Below are positions 1-11,586 of a stretch of 64,000 nucleotides of DNA, in pieces; the first letter of the stretch is position 1, and every line of letters starts with the position of its first letter. Source of the stretch: Nissolia schottii (lineage: Eukaryota; Streptophyta; Magnoliopsida; Fabales; Fabaceae). The position numbers and the translations under genes are program-made. The notes under the pieces were generated by a model. That model saw nothing but the letters and a program-made list of their open reading frames with translations, ran no database searches and was not told the DNA's origin. Where the stretch lies: assembly GCA_003254905.1 (NCBI GenBank), contig QANU01054449.1:195669-259668 (forward strand). The letters are read 5' to 3'.

Positions 1-1
1 T

Positions 2-2524
2 GGGTCTGAAAGCTGCGATTACTTGAGTCAGTTTCTTCCAATTGGGTACTCAAATTTCAAGCCTTTAAGCATAATCACCCCGAGGGAGCGGCGAATAGTG
101 GTGGTGGGCTTGTCCAGCATCATAAAGAACCAGCAGGGTTTCGTACTGAAGGGCTTCTCTTTACGCTTTTGCCCTTTCTTGCTCGTGGAGATCCTGAACT
201 TGTTGGAGACAAGGGATGCTGCATTCGCGTTCTTCAAGTTGGCTTTCGGGGGAAACCATGATTCTGGAGAGGTTGTTCGTTTGTGCTGCGTTGCTGCGCA
301 TGTTTTGGCTGCACAGGAGCTGCGGTTGATTGCTCAAGATGTGGTTTCGTGGGTTATTGCGAGGGTTGGAGCTGGTAGGAGCAAGGAGCTTGTGGAGCTT
401 ATGTGGAGGGATCATCGTCGGTATGAGTCTGATTTCTCTGTCTTGAACACTCTCATGCGTGGTTTTTCGAATGCGGGGATGAGTTCTGAGGCTTTGGATG
501 TTTTGCATAGGATGAGGGTTGTACGGGCTAGGCCAGGGTTATCTGCAGTTACCATTCTTATAAAGTTGTTACTTAGGATTGGAGATTATGGTAATGTGTG
601 GAAGTTGTTTAAAGATATGCTCACTAAAGGGCCTCACCCTTCCAGTATTACGTTTAATGTGATTGTCCATGGGTTTTGTAGACAAGGGGGGCTTGCAATT
701 GGAGAAAGTTTGTTATATTTGATGCCAAAATTCGGGTGCAGTCCTGATGTTTTTACTTATAACATTCTTATTAACACTTACTGTGTTAGGGGAGAGACTT
801 CGGTTGCGGTTGATTGGCTGCATTCGATGATAGAGGGAGGCTGCGAACCGAGCATTGCCACATTTAATACCATTATGCATGCTCTATGCAGGGAAGGAAA
901 TGTGACAGAGGCTCGAAAGATCTTTGATGGAATTCATGACATGGGTATCACTCCAAATGTTTCAGTATACAATACCCTCATTGATGGATATGTTAAGGCA
1001 AGGGAGGTTGGTCAAGCTTACATGCTTTATGAAGAAATGAGAACTACCGGCATTTCTCCTGATTGTGTGACTTTTAACATTTTGGTTGGGGGCCAATATA
1101 AATATGGGAGGAAAGCAAATTGGAACAAGTTTTTAAAAGATTTAATAGTATCAGGATCGTTTCCAGATTGCTCACTTTGTGATGTAACGGTATCATGGCT
1201 GTGTTGGGCTGGAAGGCCTGACGAGGCAATGAAATTTTTACAAGATTTGCTTGAAAAGGGACTAACTGTTAGTGTGGTTGCCTTTAACTCGTTAATAGGA
1301 GCCTATAGCAGGGAAGGGTTTGAAGACAAAGCTTTTGATACCTATCAAATTATGGTTAAATGCGGTTTCACTCCTTCATCGTCTACGTGTAATTCTTTGC
1401 TTATGGGTTTGTGTAGGAAAGGAAGGCTGCAAGAAGCCACGAAACTTCTGTACAGGATGTCAGAGAAGGGGTTTCCCATCAACAAAGTGTCTTACACTGT
1501 GCTCTTGGATGCATACTGCAAGATGAATGAACTAGATGGGGCTCAATTTCTCTGGACAGAAATGAAAGAAAGAGGTATCTATCCGGATGCTGTTGCCTTT
1601 GCAGCCTTAATTGATGGACTTTCTAAAGCAGGTATGATTGAGAGGGCATATGAAGTGTTCATAGAAATGTCAGATATAGGTTTTGTTCCTAATAATTTTG
1701 CGTACAATTCTTTGATTCGTGGTTTTTGCTACATTGGAAAGATGACCGAAGCGTTGAAGTTGGAGAAAGAGATGAGGGTAAAGGGCCTTCTTCCCGACAC
1801 CTTTACCTTCAATATCATCATTGATGGGTTTTGTAGACAGGGGAAAATGAAGTCTGCAGTTGATGCATTTCTTGATATGCACAGGATTGGTGTGATGCCA
1901 GATATCTGTACATTTAACATATTGGTTGGAGGATACTGCAAGGCATTTGACATGGTTAGTGCTGATGAGATGATTAATAAAATGTACACAAGCGGTTTTG
2001 ATCCGGATATCACAACCTATAATACACGCTTGCATGGTTACTGCAGTTCTCGGAAAATGAATCGAGCGGTTTTCATTTTGGATGAGCTTGTCTCTGCTGG
2101 TATAGTTCCAGATACAGTGACATACAACACTATGATAACTGGTATTTGTAGTGATATATTGGACCGTGCTATGATTCTTACCGGAAAATTACTTAAGATG
2201 GGTTTTATTCCAAATGTGGCCACAGCCAATATATTGTTGTCTCACTTTTGCAAGCAAGGGATGCCAGAGAGGGCCTTACAATGGGGTCAAAAGTTAAGGG
2301 AGATCTGCTTTGATTTTGATGAAATCTCCTATAAAATACTGGACAGAGCGTACCATTTGATACAGGATGATGTTCAACTTGAGAGAGGAACATATGAAAA
2401 GAGTCTTTTTTTGGATTTTCTAATGTACATTACATTTGATTATTTCTCAAGAAATAAACCTCATCAAATAGAGAATGAGAAGAATAGCCTAAAGTTCTTT
2501 GAAAGTCAATTTGTTGCATTGTGA
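2..2524 (+). CDS. P-class pentatricopeptide repeat (PPR) protein, 5'-partial
   Basis: The reading frame is open from base 2 to the TGA at 2522-2524, with no ATG before about residue 128. The codon at 23 is TTG, so the true start lies left of the window and the gene is 5'-partial. From about residue 136 the protein is a run of about 18-19 P-type PPR motifs of 34-35 residues, each with the usual TYN.LI.GYC core and a closing 'G..PD' turn. The stretch before them resembles the N-terminal extension of P-class PPR proteins. No E, DYW or SMR domain follows; the tail after about residue 790 is a short non-repeat segment. P-class PPR proteins bind organellar RNA and act in its processing, stability or translation. 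Targeting cannot be judged because the N-terminus is missing. No intron is visible, as is usual for this family. Confidence 0.93.
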   Translation, partial: GSESCDYLSQFLPIGYSNFKPLSIITPRERRIVVVGLSSIIKNQQGFVLKGFSLRFCPFLLVEILNLLETRDAAFAFFKLAFGGNHDSGEVVRLCCVAAHVLAAQELRLIAQDVVSWVIARVGAGRSKELVELMWRDHRRYESDFSVLNTLMRGFSNAGMSSEALDVLHRMRVVRARPGLSAVTILIKLLLRIGDYGNVWKLFKDMLTKGPHPSSITFNVIVHGFCRQGGLAIGESLLYLMPKFGCSPDVFTYNILINTYCVRGETSVAVDWLHSMIEGGCEPSIATFNTIMHALCREGNVTEARKIFDGIHDMGITPNVSVYNTLIDGYVKAREVGQAYMLYEEMRTTGISPDCVTFNILVGGQYKYGRKANWNKFLKDLIVSGSFPDCSLCDVTVSWLCWAGRPDEAMKFLQDLLEKGLTVSVVAFNSLIGAYSREGFEDKAFDTYQIMVKCGFTPSSSTCNSLLMGLCRKGRLQEATKLLYRMSEKGFPINKVSYTVLLDAYCKMNELDGAQFLWTEMKERGIYPDAVAFAALIDGLSKAGMIERAYEVFIEMSDIGFVPNNFAYNSLIRGFCYIGKMTEALKLEKEMRVKGLLPDTFTFNIIIDGFCRQGKMKSAVDAFLDMHRIGVMPDICTFNILVGGYCKAFDMVSADEMINKMYTSGFDPDITTYNTRLHGYCSSRKMNRAVFILDELVSAGIVPDTVTYNTMITGICSDILDRAMILTGKLLKMGFIPNVATANILLSHFCKQGMPERALQWGQKLREICFDFDEISYKILDRAYHLIQDDVQLERGTYEKSLFLDFLMYITFDYFSRNKPHQIENEKNSLKFFESQFVAL

Positions 2525-5379
2525 ACTTGATTTGTTTCATCATTCTTATCCTTGGACAAAAGATTTGCCTCATCATGAGAACAATAAGTAGCACCCGTTG
2601 GCTACTTGAGCATTACATGAAACAGGATGTGGCTCAAACTGCAAGAAACCGAGGGAGCATTGGATACCTTTTCCTCTAAGGTGAACATAACTGGTTATCG
2701 CCACCAGTCTGGTGTGTGATTTTATCCATGTTTCAGAGGGCTGCAAGGGAAGCATGATTTGCTTCAGTGATTTTAGAGGCCTCAGGGATGTTACCAGTCT
2801 GAAATGCGGTTGAATCAGCTGATGTGCCGGCAGTGAAGTCTGCTTTGTAAGTAAAGAATATCTATGTCCTTGCTGAAAAGTGTATGATATCAAAACATGC
2901 TTGTCCCTGCCTTCCCCATGTTTGGCCGAGGTAGGCTGATGGGGGCTTTAGCATTGATTAAGTTTCTCATGGTTTGATTTGAAGTCAGTTTCACCATTTT
3001 TTTTTTTTTTGTGGCGGGTCCAATTATTATAAAAGCTTAAGCTATCAGGTTATGCTCCAAATCTGGTTTTATTTTTCTAACAAGTCTTTTGGAAGCTCAA
3101 GCATCTGATTTGTTGCTTGTTAGTTTGCTGAGAAATTGCAGATAAATACTAGTATGGAACTTGATGTTCAGTCACCGAAATTTTTCATTGTATGAGAAAC
3201 TGAATAAATGTGAGTTGCCTCTCTGCTTTCTCATCAGATGCTTGAATCCCTTCTGGGCATGTGGTCTTAATAAGCAATCCCATTATCCTATTAATACCAT
3301 ACAAAGCATTGAATCCAATAGTGGAATTGCTGACTTGGCAATGCACAGTAAACTTGATTTCCCGCCTAAATCCACATCTATTGAAATAGTAATGATGCTT
3401 CAAAACCTGACGCGAAATGGTGGTTCACATATATCTTGGTGGATCAGCTCTCAAAGTGATTGAACCAATTGGTGATGGTTCCTTGTGGTGAACCACAACA
3501 GCATCATAAATGCTTTTTCTCGGGCACATTGAACTACAATATATAGTTCGCCTTGGGAAGACAAAACGGTGCGCATCACAAAAATGGAGTGCTGAAAATC
3601 TTTGATAAAGATTTGTAATTCTTATTACACCAATGAGTGATGGTTCCTTGTCAGGAAAGACAGCAAAATCATAAAAGCTGCCTCACAGTTCTGCACATAT
3701 TTCCCCTTCTCCCTCGTTACTTTGGAATTTGTTATGCTCCATTTTACTCCTTTATCAAATAATATATAGCAGCTTTTCAGGGAAGCTCATACATCTCCAA
3801 GCTTATACATCTTTCTTATTCTTCGATCTGTTCGTGGTGGTAGATGACGCAACACGGGTTTGGTGGTGCAGTTGGCTTAATCGGTGATGGAAGTTGTGAT
3901 GGAGCCCAGAAATGGGTCGCGGGTCTGTAGGCCGGAATGCGATTGCATGAGATTCAAAGGTGATGACGCATGGCAGTACGCAACGGTGCTGAATAGGGCT
4001 CGTTGCTGCTTCCCTTTGGTGTGGCTCTGTGATTTCCTTCCCGATGATTGAATTTTGATGCTTCGATCAATGGCGGTGAAGGTCTGAGCCGGAAGCAGCT
4101 TGATGCTAAAGGTGGTGGCAACGCGAGGTGGAGGATGGGTCTGTAATTTTCTTTTAGAAGTAATCTCTCTTTAGTCTTCATCTTCTTTGATGAGCGTGAA
4201 CTGGAACTTTAATTTTCTTCCTTTCTTCTATATAAGGTTTCTATTTTCCCTTGTGACTGATTACATTGACCCCCTTGACTAATTGTAAGATCATGGAAGA
4301 AGTTAAATTCTATGACATTATTTAGTTAGTGGATTGTCTCTGTGTAGAAAAAGGTAAATCCTAAGGAATCATTTAGTTAGTTTTTATTTTCCATTGATTC
4401 CTCAATTAGATTATATTCAACTTAGTCTGGTGTAGAAACCGAGCACATGGGGGTCCAAGGCTGTGTGAATCATGGAGTCAATCAAGGAGGATGGTAACAA
4501 TTTTTGGAGAATCCTAGTTATCATTTAGTTTGTTGCATTATTTTTTAGATTAATTTGATTTGAATTGCTTTAGTATTGTCTTTAGTTTGATTAGTGCCAG
4601 CTTCTAACTAAAGGTAGGTCAATATAAAAGTTTAGGTTCATCTTATGCACCTACATATTCTTAGTCATGGTGATACTGATACTTTTGGCCAGGTAATGAG
4701 GGTCATTCATTTTTGCCTTCCCCATCCTTGATTGGAATCAAGAAGAGGTTCATTATTTTTCTAGACTTTTCTTGTTTTAAGTTTTTTTTTTTCCAGATTT
4801 TGCTTGGATGAAGATTCTACTTTGAATTTTCAGGTTTTAATACATGTCAATCAATTGTAACATTTCTGGTAGTGTTCTTTCTAATATTACAAGTATGATG
4901 TGTCCTTTCTTTATAAGAACCGTGCATTGAGCCTACGTTTGTACATATTATACTATCAACAATTGATCTATTTGCGCAATTTTCTGACTTCAAAGGCTTC
5001 CAAACATGTACATAGAATTGATGTTCATAAAATGAATCAATTGAAAATTCTGGATGAAATGATGTTCAAACATGTCTGGCAGAAAGTTTGAAAAATCTTT
5101 AAATCACGTTAATTAATTAATAATGACCATGATTTTTTTTTTCTTTCTTTCTTGGCTTTAGGGAGCCCTAGGTAGAGCTAGAGAAATTTCGCCAAAATAG
5201 GTAGCGCTAGAGAAAATGAAGGAATGGGCCGAGATAAACATATAATGAAAAAAATATTTATGTGAATAAATTTTTACTTTGATCCACCTTATTAAATAGT
5301 AGTAATTTCCATGGTGATATGTTTTGGAGTTGTGATTTTTTCTCTGTTGGTCAGATCCAATTCCAATCAGTGAACATGG
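2525..5379. other. Intergenic region with no recognisable gene
   Basis: This is the 3' flank of the PPR gene, probably including its 3' UTR. Several ORFs of 60-105 codons occur on both strands (for example 3161-3463) but show no family motif. A slightly GC-richer stretch at about 3840-4180 is followed by a TATA-like TCTATATAAGG near 4228-4238, with no coding frame after it. Poly-T runs occur at about 3000 and 4785. Confidence 0.5.
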
Positions 5380-5394
5380 GCTCGGGCTTTACTT

Positions 5395-5479
5395 TGGGCC
5401 AAGTCCAACAGAAGAGGCCCACTGCGGACTTTATAAAAAACGCAGAGCCGCAAGGAGGAGCTGCCTGGGGTTAGGGTTT
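5395..5479 (+). promoter_or_regulatory. Housekeeping-type promoter signature (site II elements, TATA, telo-box)
   Basis: Two site II-type elements (TGGGCC at 5395-5400, and AGGCCCA at 5415-5421 on the opposite strand) are followed by a TATA-like TTTATAAAAAA at 5430-5440. A telo-box AGGGTTT lies at 5473-5479. This order is typical of plant ribosomal-protein, translation-factor and snoRNA promoters (established knowledge). The transcribed product could not be identified: the first ATG downstream (5531) opens only a 24-codon frame. It may be a decayed promoter, a small-RNA gene or the 5' end of a relocated gene. Confidence 0.45.
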
Positions 5480-6433
5480 TTCGTTCTGGGGAGTGCTCGT
5501 TTAGTGTTTGATAGTAAGGTTGTGTGTTTTATGGGGTGTTCATCAATGGTGAGGGCTGAGGCAAATAGGGGAGAGCTTTACTCTTTGGCTCTGAAATACC
5601 TGTAGGTTCTCTACGGGGTGCCCTGCCATTCATGCCCTTCACATCAATATATATGGCATCATAGTACGGGTTTCGTGCTTTCAACACAAATCCGCCTCCA
5701 AACGCCATTACATTTTCAATTGCCACACTTAATCATATCTAGGGTTTAGGTAGGGTTTCTTTTTGTACGCTATTAATGGAATTAGGAAATTTCTTTGTTA
5801 ATTTTAGATTATTTATGGGTTGTAAAACTTGCGGTATAAAAGGTTCAGATTTCACGGTTCCACTATGGTTTCATAGTCTTTATGTTGGTGGTGTCTGTGT
5901 TGTGAAGATGTCATGATTACAGTTCCACAATGGTTTGATAATGTTTTGAACTTAATATGGTAAGTTGTTTAGTGTTGAATTATACATTGAGTTTAAAAGG
6001 AAGTTTGTTGACGAAGTGTTTGAGAATCCAAGATGACTGACTGATGCATATACACTTGTATAGTATTTTGTAAGTGAAGTTTATGTTTAAATTGTTGTAA
6101 ATTCTATTGACATAAAATGAAAACTGTAAAACTTGTACTAATTGTACAGATGAAAACAAGGTGAATTTGTTCGTTACCTGGAACAAAGTTTTAAGAATGG
6201 GTAGAACTTCACAAGGCACTGAAGATATTTGGTAAAACAATTAGGTTGCACCAGAAGACCCCAAACATCACCTAGAACACCCCCCCCCCCCACAAAAAAA
6301 ATTATGCCGAATAGAAAAATGATACTATCTAGCATCAAAGTAATGGAACTTAAAACACTTTATTAGAACTGCATCTTGTTTACTACTATAACATTGTTGT
6401 TATATTAATCAGGCATTTCATTTATACATAACA
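5480..6433. other. Region after the promoter-like signature, no gene recognised
   Basis: On the minus strand 5529-5726 is open for 65 codons, starting from GTG rather than ATG, with no recognised similarity. Further AGGGTTT-like telo motifs occur at about 5742-5760. A C-homopolymer of about a dozen bases lies near 6279-6291. Otherwise the DNA is AT-rich with no supported feature. Confidence 0.4.
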
Positions 6434-6895
6434 TTAGTGGTAGAGTTTTAGTTGAGATAGCCTAGGCTTTGTAAGAACAACCAGTGGCTTCATTTTCTTG
6501 ATTACATCTCCAATTTTGTCTGGAAATTGAAGCACTGTGCCACCAGGAACCTTAACACCATCTCTGCAAGAGGCAACCCGTCACAAATTCTTCTCCTATA
6601 TCCAAAGGAAGATACTCAAATTTGTTGCCCAAGAAATCAATGTTGGCAGCATCACTTAGCAACCTTTCTGGTCTAAATTCCAATGCTTCCTCCCAATGCA
6701 AACGAAGTGTTTTCCCTTATGATAGTTATAAGTAGTGTAATTAGGACAATTGAGATTCTGATTCAAGGCAGCTGTCCAATCCAACCACTGCATCCAACTC
6801 TTCATGGACTCTCGTCATTGCCTCTTGGATGCTGCACCAGCCTTGGTACTGCCCATTCCAATGCCGTTGATGTTGTCTCAGTTGTACATTGTATC
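6434..6895 (-). pseudogene. Cytochrome P450 (CYP76/CYP71-clan) second-exon pseudogene, copy A
   Basis: Read on the minus strand, the fragment starts right after an intron-like acceptor (AG at 6896-6897). It gives the I-helix region TETTSTALEWA, then after frameshifts a segment reading HEELDAVVG, the PERF motif as FRPERL, and the C-terminal tail ending KLYH at the stop 6434-6436. This matches the second exon of a two-exon P450. It is clearly dead. Frames shift several times, the K-helix ExxR segment between the I-helix and PERF is deleted, and the haem-ligand loop is frameshifted. The segment after the haem loop is also shortened. The tandem duplication described below begins inside this fragment, at about 6512. 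Confidence 0.8.
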
Positions 6896-7046
6896 CTGTA
6901 TAAAGGAAAAAAAAGAGGCTAAAAGTTACTTGCTTGGATTGGTTCCATATAAAAGTTCAGAAGTAAGTTTTACTTTTCTTTTCTGCTGCATGTAAACTAT
7001 GGAAGTAGTGTGTGTGTAGATAGATCTAATGATCCAAGTAATGTTG

Positions 7047-7211
7047 TGTTTTGGGATAGAAATATGTGTGGAGATGGATGGAGACAAAAAAAACTTAATA
7101 TTGGCTATGTATTCATACAATTTTTAAGTTAATTTTTGTATTTCTAAAAAGAAGTGACATGGGAGACTTGTCTTTACCATCTCATTGTCTCTATCATCTC
7201 TATCCCAGGAC
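7047..7211. mobile_element. MITE-like inverted-repeat remnant, copy A
   Basis: A left arm containing TTTTGGGATAGAAAT and a run ending GGAGACAA is mirrored by the right arm, whose reverse complement contains TCCTGGGATAGAGAT and GAGACAA. The unit resembles the other GAGACA-rich MITEs in the window. It lies inside the duplicated block and has a counterpart at about 15971-16142, so it predates the duplication. No clean target-site duplication was identified. Confidence 0.45.
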
Positions 7212-7582
7212 AAGAATCAAACTCTAGTGTGCAAGCTCATGAAACTTGAGGTGGCGTTTGGTTCCTAGAAAAGGAAGGTACACGACAAGTGAAAGCTCAT
7301 GTTTGATTTCTTTAACCTCCACAACAACCACCACCATGACACACCCATTGGGGTGACCACAAAGGTTGAACTCAGATGTGGGTTGGTAGTGTCCTCATAC
7401 GACCACCATGGCCATGTGATGCCGACACAAATGAACTCACCATTTTCCTAGTTAATTTTTTGATTTGTTAACCTGTGATTGGAGATCTCAAGTTATCAGT
7501 TGGTGTGATCTGTGGAATGAGGGATGTGCAAGACAAACCAAGATCAGAGGATGCAAGCAGCTAGTTCAGGTGATGGCTACAA

Positions 7583-7872
7583 CTATCCTTCTATGCCCGC
7601 CTTGACTAAGTTCAGGAACAGATGAAAATCTCCTGGGGCGATTTGTTGTTAACCGTTATGTAGTTTTGACTTTTTGATGCATTTCCTATTCGAGTGGTTT
7701 CCTTCATAGGCCACATTGTCTTATGGTTTTATGCGGGAAGGGGCGTATGAACGAAATCACTCAAACAGTAAATGCATCAAAAAGGTCAAGTTTACATAAC
7801 AATTAACAACAAACCGCCCTAGGAGATTTTCATCTGTTCCTGAACTCGGTCAAGGCGGCCATACAAGGATCC
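7583..7872. repeat. Inverted repeat of plant-mobile-domain coding sequence (two ~130-bp arms)
   Basis: The left arm (about 7583-7711) and the right arm (about 7740-7872) are reverse complements with scattered mismatches, separated by a loop of about 28 bp. Both arms read as the same piece of a plant mobile domain (RLD.VQEQMKI motif), in opposite orientations. Block B has only the left arm (about 16505-16635). The right arm belongs to the block-A-specific 4-kb segment and continues into the PMD pseudogene. Confidence 0.8.
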
Positions 7873-9043
7873 TAGAAATAAGGGGGGTAAGGCCAACTGA
7901 CGCCCTTCAGCAATCAAAGAAGCCAATACAAATACCACAGGGCTAACAGAGCCCTTGGGAGGTCTAGGGAAAACAAACCGAGTCAGCCAAAAAGCAACAA
8001 AAGCAGCATGCCTAAGAGAAGAGCTAATCCCATCAGGGGCCAGGATAGAAAGGCGCCCCCTTATATAAATAATCACTGTAAAAAAATCGCAGCCGCCCAG
8101 CAAATGTATGTTTGACCATAGCTTTTAGAGATTGCTTGCTTTTCCCCTTCGGAGCAATGCGGCGACTTGCTTTCCTTAAGCAATCCTCTGCTCATTACAA
8201 AAACGAAGAGAGTAATGTCCTGAGTCGATTTTTGCCTGACGCAATTTGCAAACAATTTCCCCAATGGATGATTCAAGAGAAAGAGTCATCATGTCAACCT
8301 CACCAATAGTGGGCAGCCTTGTCAAAACAGTTACATCTTCCAATGTCGGAGTAAACTTGCCCCAGGAAGTAATAAATGTATGTGTAGACTGGCACCCACT
8401 TTGAACAAGAAACAGTAGATCGTCTAAAGGCTTAGGGGCTTCCACTTGTTTAGAGGCCCAAATTGCGTCGGCAACGCCAGCTTTGCAAAGCAATGCCAAA
8501 AATGAATCATCATGGAAGAAGACATGATCTATCCATCGAGCCCACATGTCATGAGGGGAAACCCGAACCGAAAAGTAAACCGAAACCCAAGGAAATTCTT
8601 GGTGGAGGAGCTGAGACCGAAGAAGAAAAAGACTCACGTAGTGACTCGGCTTGGAGGTGGGCGAGTACTTCATCACGCCACGGCTGAAGAAGAGAGGGAT
8701 GCCAAGCGAAGCACCAAAGTCGAGCAAGTCATCGGACGGAAGCGACAAAAAATCTCCGTGGGAAAGGAGCCCCTTTTGCCCAAGAGCCCGCGAATACATT
8801 CGCTTTAACAGAGCGAGGTGGGGACATCGAATCAACACAGCCATTAGAAGCTATACGAGGCACAAAAAGGGGTTGCATGGGGCCAGAATCGCTCCCCAAC
8901 GTGCTGGTCTCCGTAGCCTCGAAAGAGGAAGTCGCAATGGAAGGTGAATGAAGGGGGTCGTTGGTTTGGGAAGGAGGTTGTGAGGGCCGGGGAGTAGCGG
9001 CGTGTGACGGAGGAGGATTGTGGGTGGTTTTGGTACGGGCCAT
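7745..9043 (-). pseudogene. Plant mobile domain (PMD, MAIN-like) transposon gene, broken
   Basis: The frame starts at the ATG 9041-9043 (MARTKTTHNPPP...), a Pro/Ser-rich N-terminus. It shifts frame near 8800-8840 and continues as a 222-residue frame (8176-8844) with hallmarks of the plant mobile domain, such as SWGKFTPTLEDV and LTRLPTIGE. After another break the domain resumes in 7819-8103 with PRPPKGSVSP and LYGRLDRVQEQ. PMD proteins are carried by plant transposons and also occur as domesticated MAIN/MAIL-type proteins with a role in silencing (family knowledge). This copy has at least two frame breaks and is taken as non-functional and transposon-derived. Its ends and terminal repeats were not identified. 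Confidence 0.8.
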
Positions 9044-10608
9044 GAGAGTCGTTTGAGGCAAAGAGGAATCGAAGAAAAGAAGCGGAGGAAAAGGGTAGAC
9101 AGAAGGATTGCAGGAGAGAAAGCCTAAGAGAGCGAAGCACATGTATGGGTTGTAGGGGAGTGATAAAGGATGGAAGCAAACGGAAACCAAGAGGGGGAAC
9201 AAGGAACTGCCTTATTGAAATAAAACCAGAGTTGGTAACTGGTCTTGTTTTCCTGCAGAGCATTTAAGAGGTAATGGCAGGGAGGTGAGAGCATTTTGAA
9301 AAGGAAAAGGGCCACAGAAAAGAGGCCTACCGTTTGAAGACAATGGGCTTCGATGTGCCCATTCAAAAAGGTAAAGAGAGAAGAAAGAAACGAAAAAAAG
9401 AATAAAGAAAGCAAAAGAAGGAAAAGTAATGTGGGAAATGGGCTCGCAGGACATTGGGCCTTTAGCAAGGAAACAATCAAGCACACTCACGTCAGCAAGG
9501 TGGCCTAGAGTCACTAATCCCAAGTGTTTGAAAAGGCCTACCCACAAAGAGCGTAAATTTAACAAGTAGCAAAAGACGCCCTTCAGCAAAGGGTCTAGCA
9601 ATGTTTTGCACATGAATAACACTTGGCATCATCCTCCATGTGCTAGGGTTCTTATGATATAGACCCTTTTATAACGCATGGGTTAAGTATAACCATTAAT
9701 GATGGATTAGGCTAGATGCATAAACACTTGTTTCTAGTGTGGTCATCAAGAGTTTGACATAGGGTAGTGTCATCAAATACGCCCTGAGCAGATTCACAAA
9801 GAGACAAAAAGGAAAACTATGAGGGGTTATGGATTGGAGGGTTTTGGACCTTGCCCCACATCCCAAAGATGTCATGGGATCCATTCCAAGGCCTTTTGGC
9901 CAGCTGTTACAACTTAGGGAACAAGAAATCGGATACGCCCTCGCAACAACTGAACCCTAACATCATTTAGCAGCCCCTCAGAATACTGACCTATTAAGAG
10001 TGCAACAAGCAACCCTAACCTTATACTCTTTAGGCACCCCTCACAACAACCTAGGAGGGAGAGACGAAAAATATGTTTGTTCATACTAGGTAGTTAGAGT
10101 ATGAGAATTGCTCTGAAGTAAGATTTGAGTGTGACATGTCTTGGCTAAAACTAAGGACCCACGCAGTAGAGGGCCTTGTCTTGTAGCCCTGAGAGCGACA
10201 TGTCAAAAAACAAGACCGAAGGAAGCAAAGCGGGACCCTAGGAACGAGAGAAAGGGTAAGAAAAGAGGAAAAATCAGATGAAAAGGAGGAGAATCAGGAG
10301 AGAAACATATAGATTGAGAGAACACACACACTAAGCATAAGGAACCCAAATAAAGAATCCTGAACTGTAGGGTGTATCCGAAAACACCATGATCTTTTGC
10401 TCCCAAACTTAACAGTTGAAGCAACCCACAACAAGGGCTTGGATTGGAGGACAAGGTTGTTCACCCCCGATAATCCAACCTTCATAGCTCCCATTTTCCT
10501 TCCTTCCATTCCTTTTTCCTTCCTCAAGTCCGAAAACAAGCTTACGAACCCATAATCTCTTATTTTCTCACTTTCATTTTATGTTTTAAATCTGTTTATC
10601 AAAATGGT
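9044..10608. other. Flank of the PMD pseudogene, no gene recognised
   Basis: Upstream (minus-strand sense) of the PMD frame the sequence is purine-rich on the plus strand, with many overlapping low-complexity ORFs. Frames at 9124-9622, 9696-9884 and 10203-10539 show no family motif. It is part of the 4-kb block-A-only segment and may be the untranslated body of the PMD-bearing transposon. Confidence 0.4.
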
Positions 10609-11586
10609 TTAAATCAACGCCTCAAACACAAGCAACTCATTCACTCCCGATGCCTTCTTCACCTCAGCAATGTTCAAGAATGGAACAATCCAATCTTTAT
10701 AACTACAAGGTTCTTTCCTCGTGTAATCAAACAAAGTAGCCAACCCTGTCATGTTTTGCAATGATCTATCCACTGCATTAAATGGATCCACTACCTCACC
10801 CCAATCCCCCACTAGGGTCAACCTGACAGCTTCCAATTGAGCCTTTTCCAGCACACTTTTCTGTCTCTCGTTGATCAAATCAACATAGTAAAGCATTAGC
10901 AGCTTGATTAACCAATTGGGTGACGGGGTCAGTCCACCCATTCCCAATAGCAACACCAGCCAGATTGACCCTTTATGAAGCCCTCAACTTTGCATTCTCC
11001 TTGAATATATAATATCCAATTGAAGGACATATTTTCCAACATAGCTTAGCCTGGTGATGTAAATTGGACGATTCTTGAAAACAGGATCAAGCCGAAGAAA
11101 ACTTGTTATGGTAGCAAAGAGGTGCTTGACGACGCCCCTTTGATCTGTAGGGATTTCTTGTGGTGTTGAGGCCACACTGAATCCGGCTCCAATAGGGTTA
11201 TCAAGAAAGAAGAGGTCAAAGATGTTGTTCCAAGCACCAGGGTTGGGTTGCAAGGTGAGGGATGGCGTGATACGCCAGGGTCCAACCATGTAGAGGTATG
11301 GAGGAGCAGCCAGTGCCTCTTTGGAGCCAAATGAGGAGTGGGTTTGAGAGAGGAGTGAAGTGGAGTTCTATGCTTCGTAGAAAGCGTAGAAGATGGCAGA
11401 AGAGGAGATGGAGATGACCGGGAGAGGTAACTGGATTTGGTGGGGAGGGCTTCTTTGGGGAATGGAGAACCATTGGTTGAAGTTGAGACAGAGAAATGAG
11501 TTTGGAAGTAGCAGCAGCAAGAGAGGAAGAGGAGGATAAAGGAGGTGAGGGGTTGCTGTCCTAATCTTGTAATGCTCGATGAGCAT
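10609..11586 (-). pseudogene. SCPL50-type serine carboxypeptidase pseudogene (third, older copy)
   Basis: Pieces in several frames align with the intact SCPL50 copy downstream: PFPKEALPTKSSYL, SSSAIFYAFYEA, GAWNNIFDLFFLD, ASTPQEIPTDQ, FKNRPIYIT and GLATLFDYTRKEP. The catalytic serine context GESYAGKY has become RLSYVGKY, and the oxyanion-hole GGPGCSS has become RGTGCSS. Frames break near 11430, 11290 and 10960. Homology ends at the equivalent of about residue 307, so the Asp and His of the triad are missing. Divergence from the two other copies is much greater than between them, so this is an older duplicate. It occurs only in block A. Confidence 0.85.

Noticed and set aside
23-25. Position 23 as the start codon of the PPR gene
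   Set aside because: The codon is TTG, the frame is open to the window edge, and nuclear plant genes very rarely start at TTG. The gene is treated as 5'-partial.
5529-5726. 65-codon minus-strand frame near the promoter-like signature
   Set aside because: It starts with GTG, has no recognised domain, and runs against the direction of the promoter motifs.
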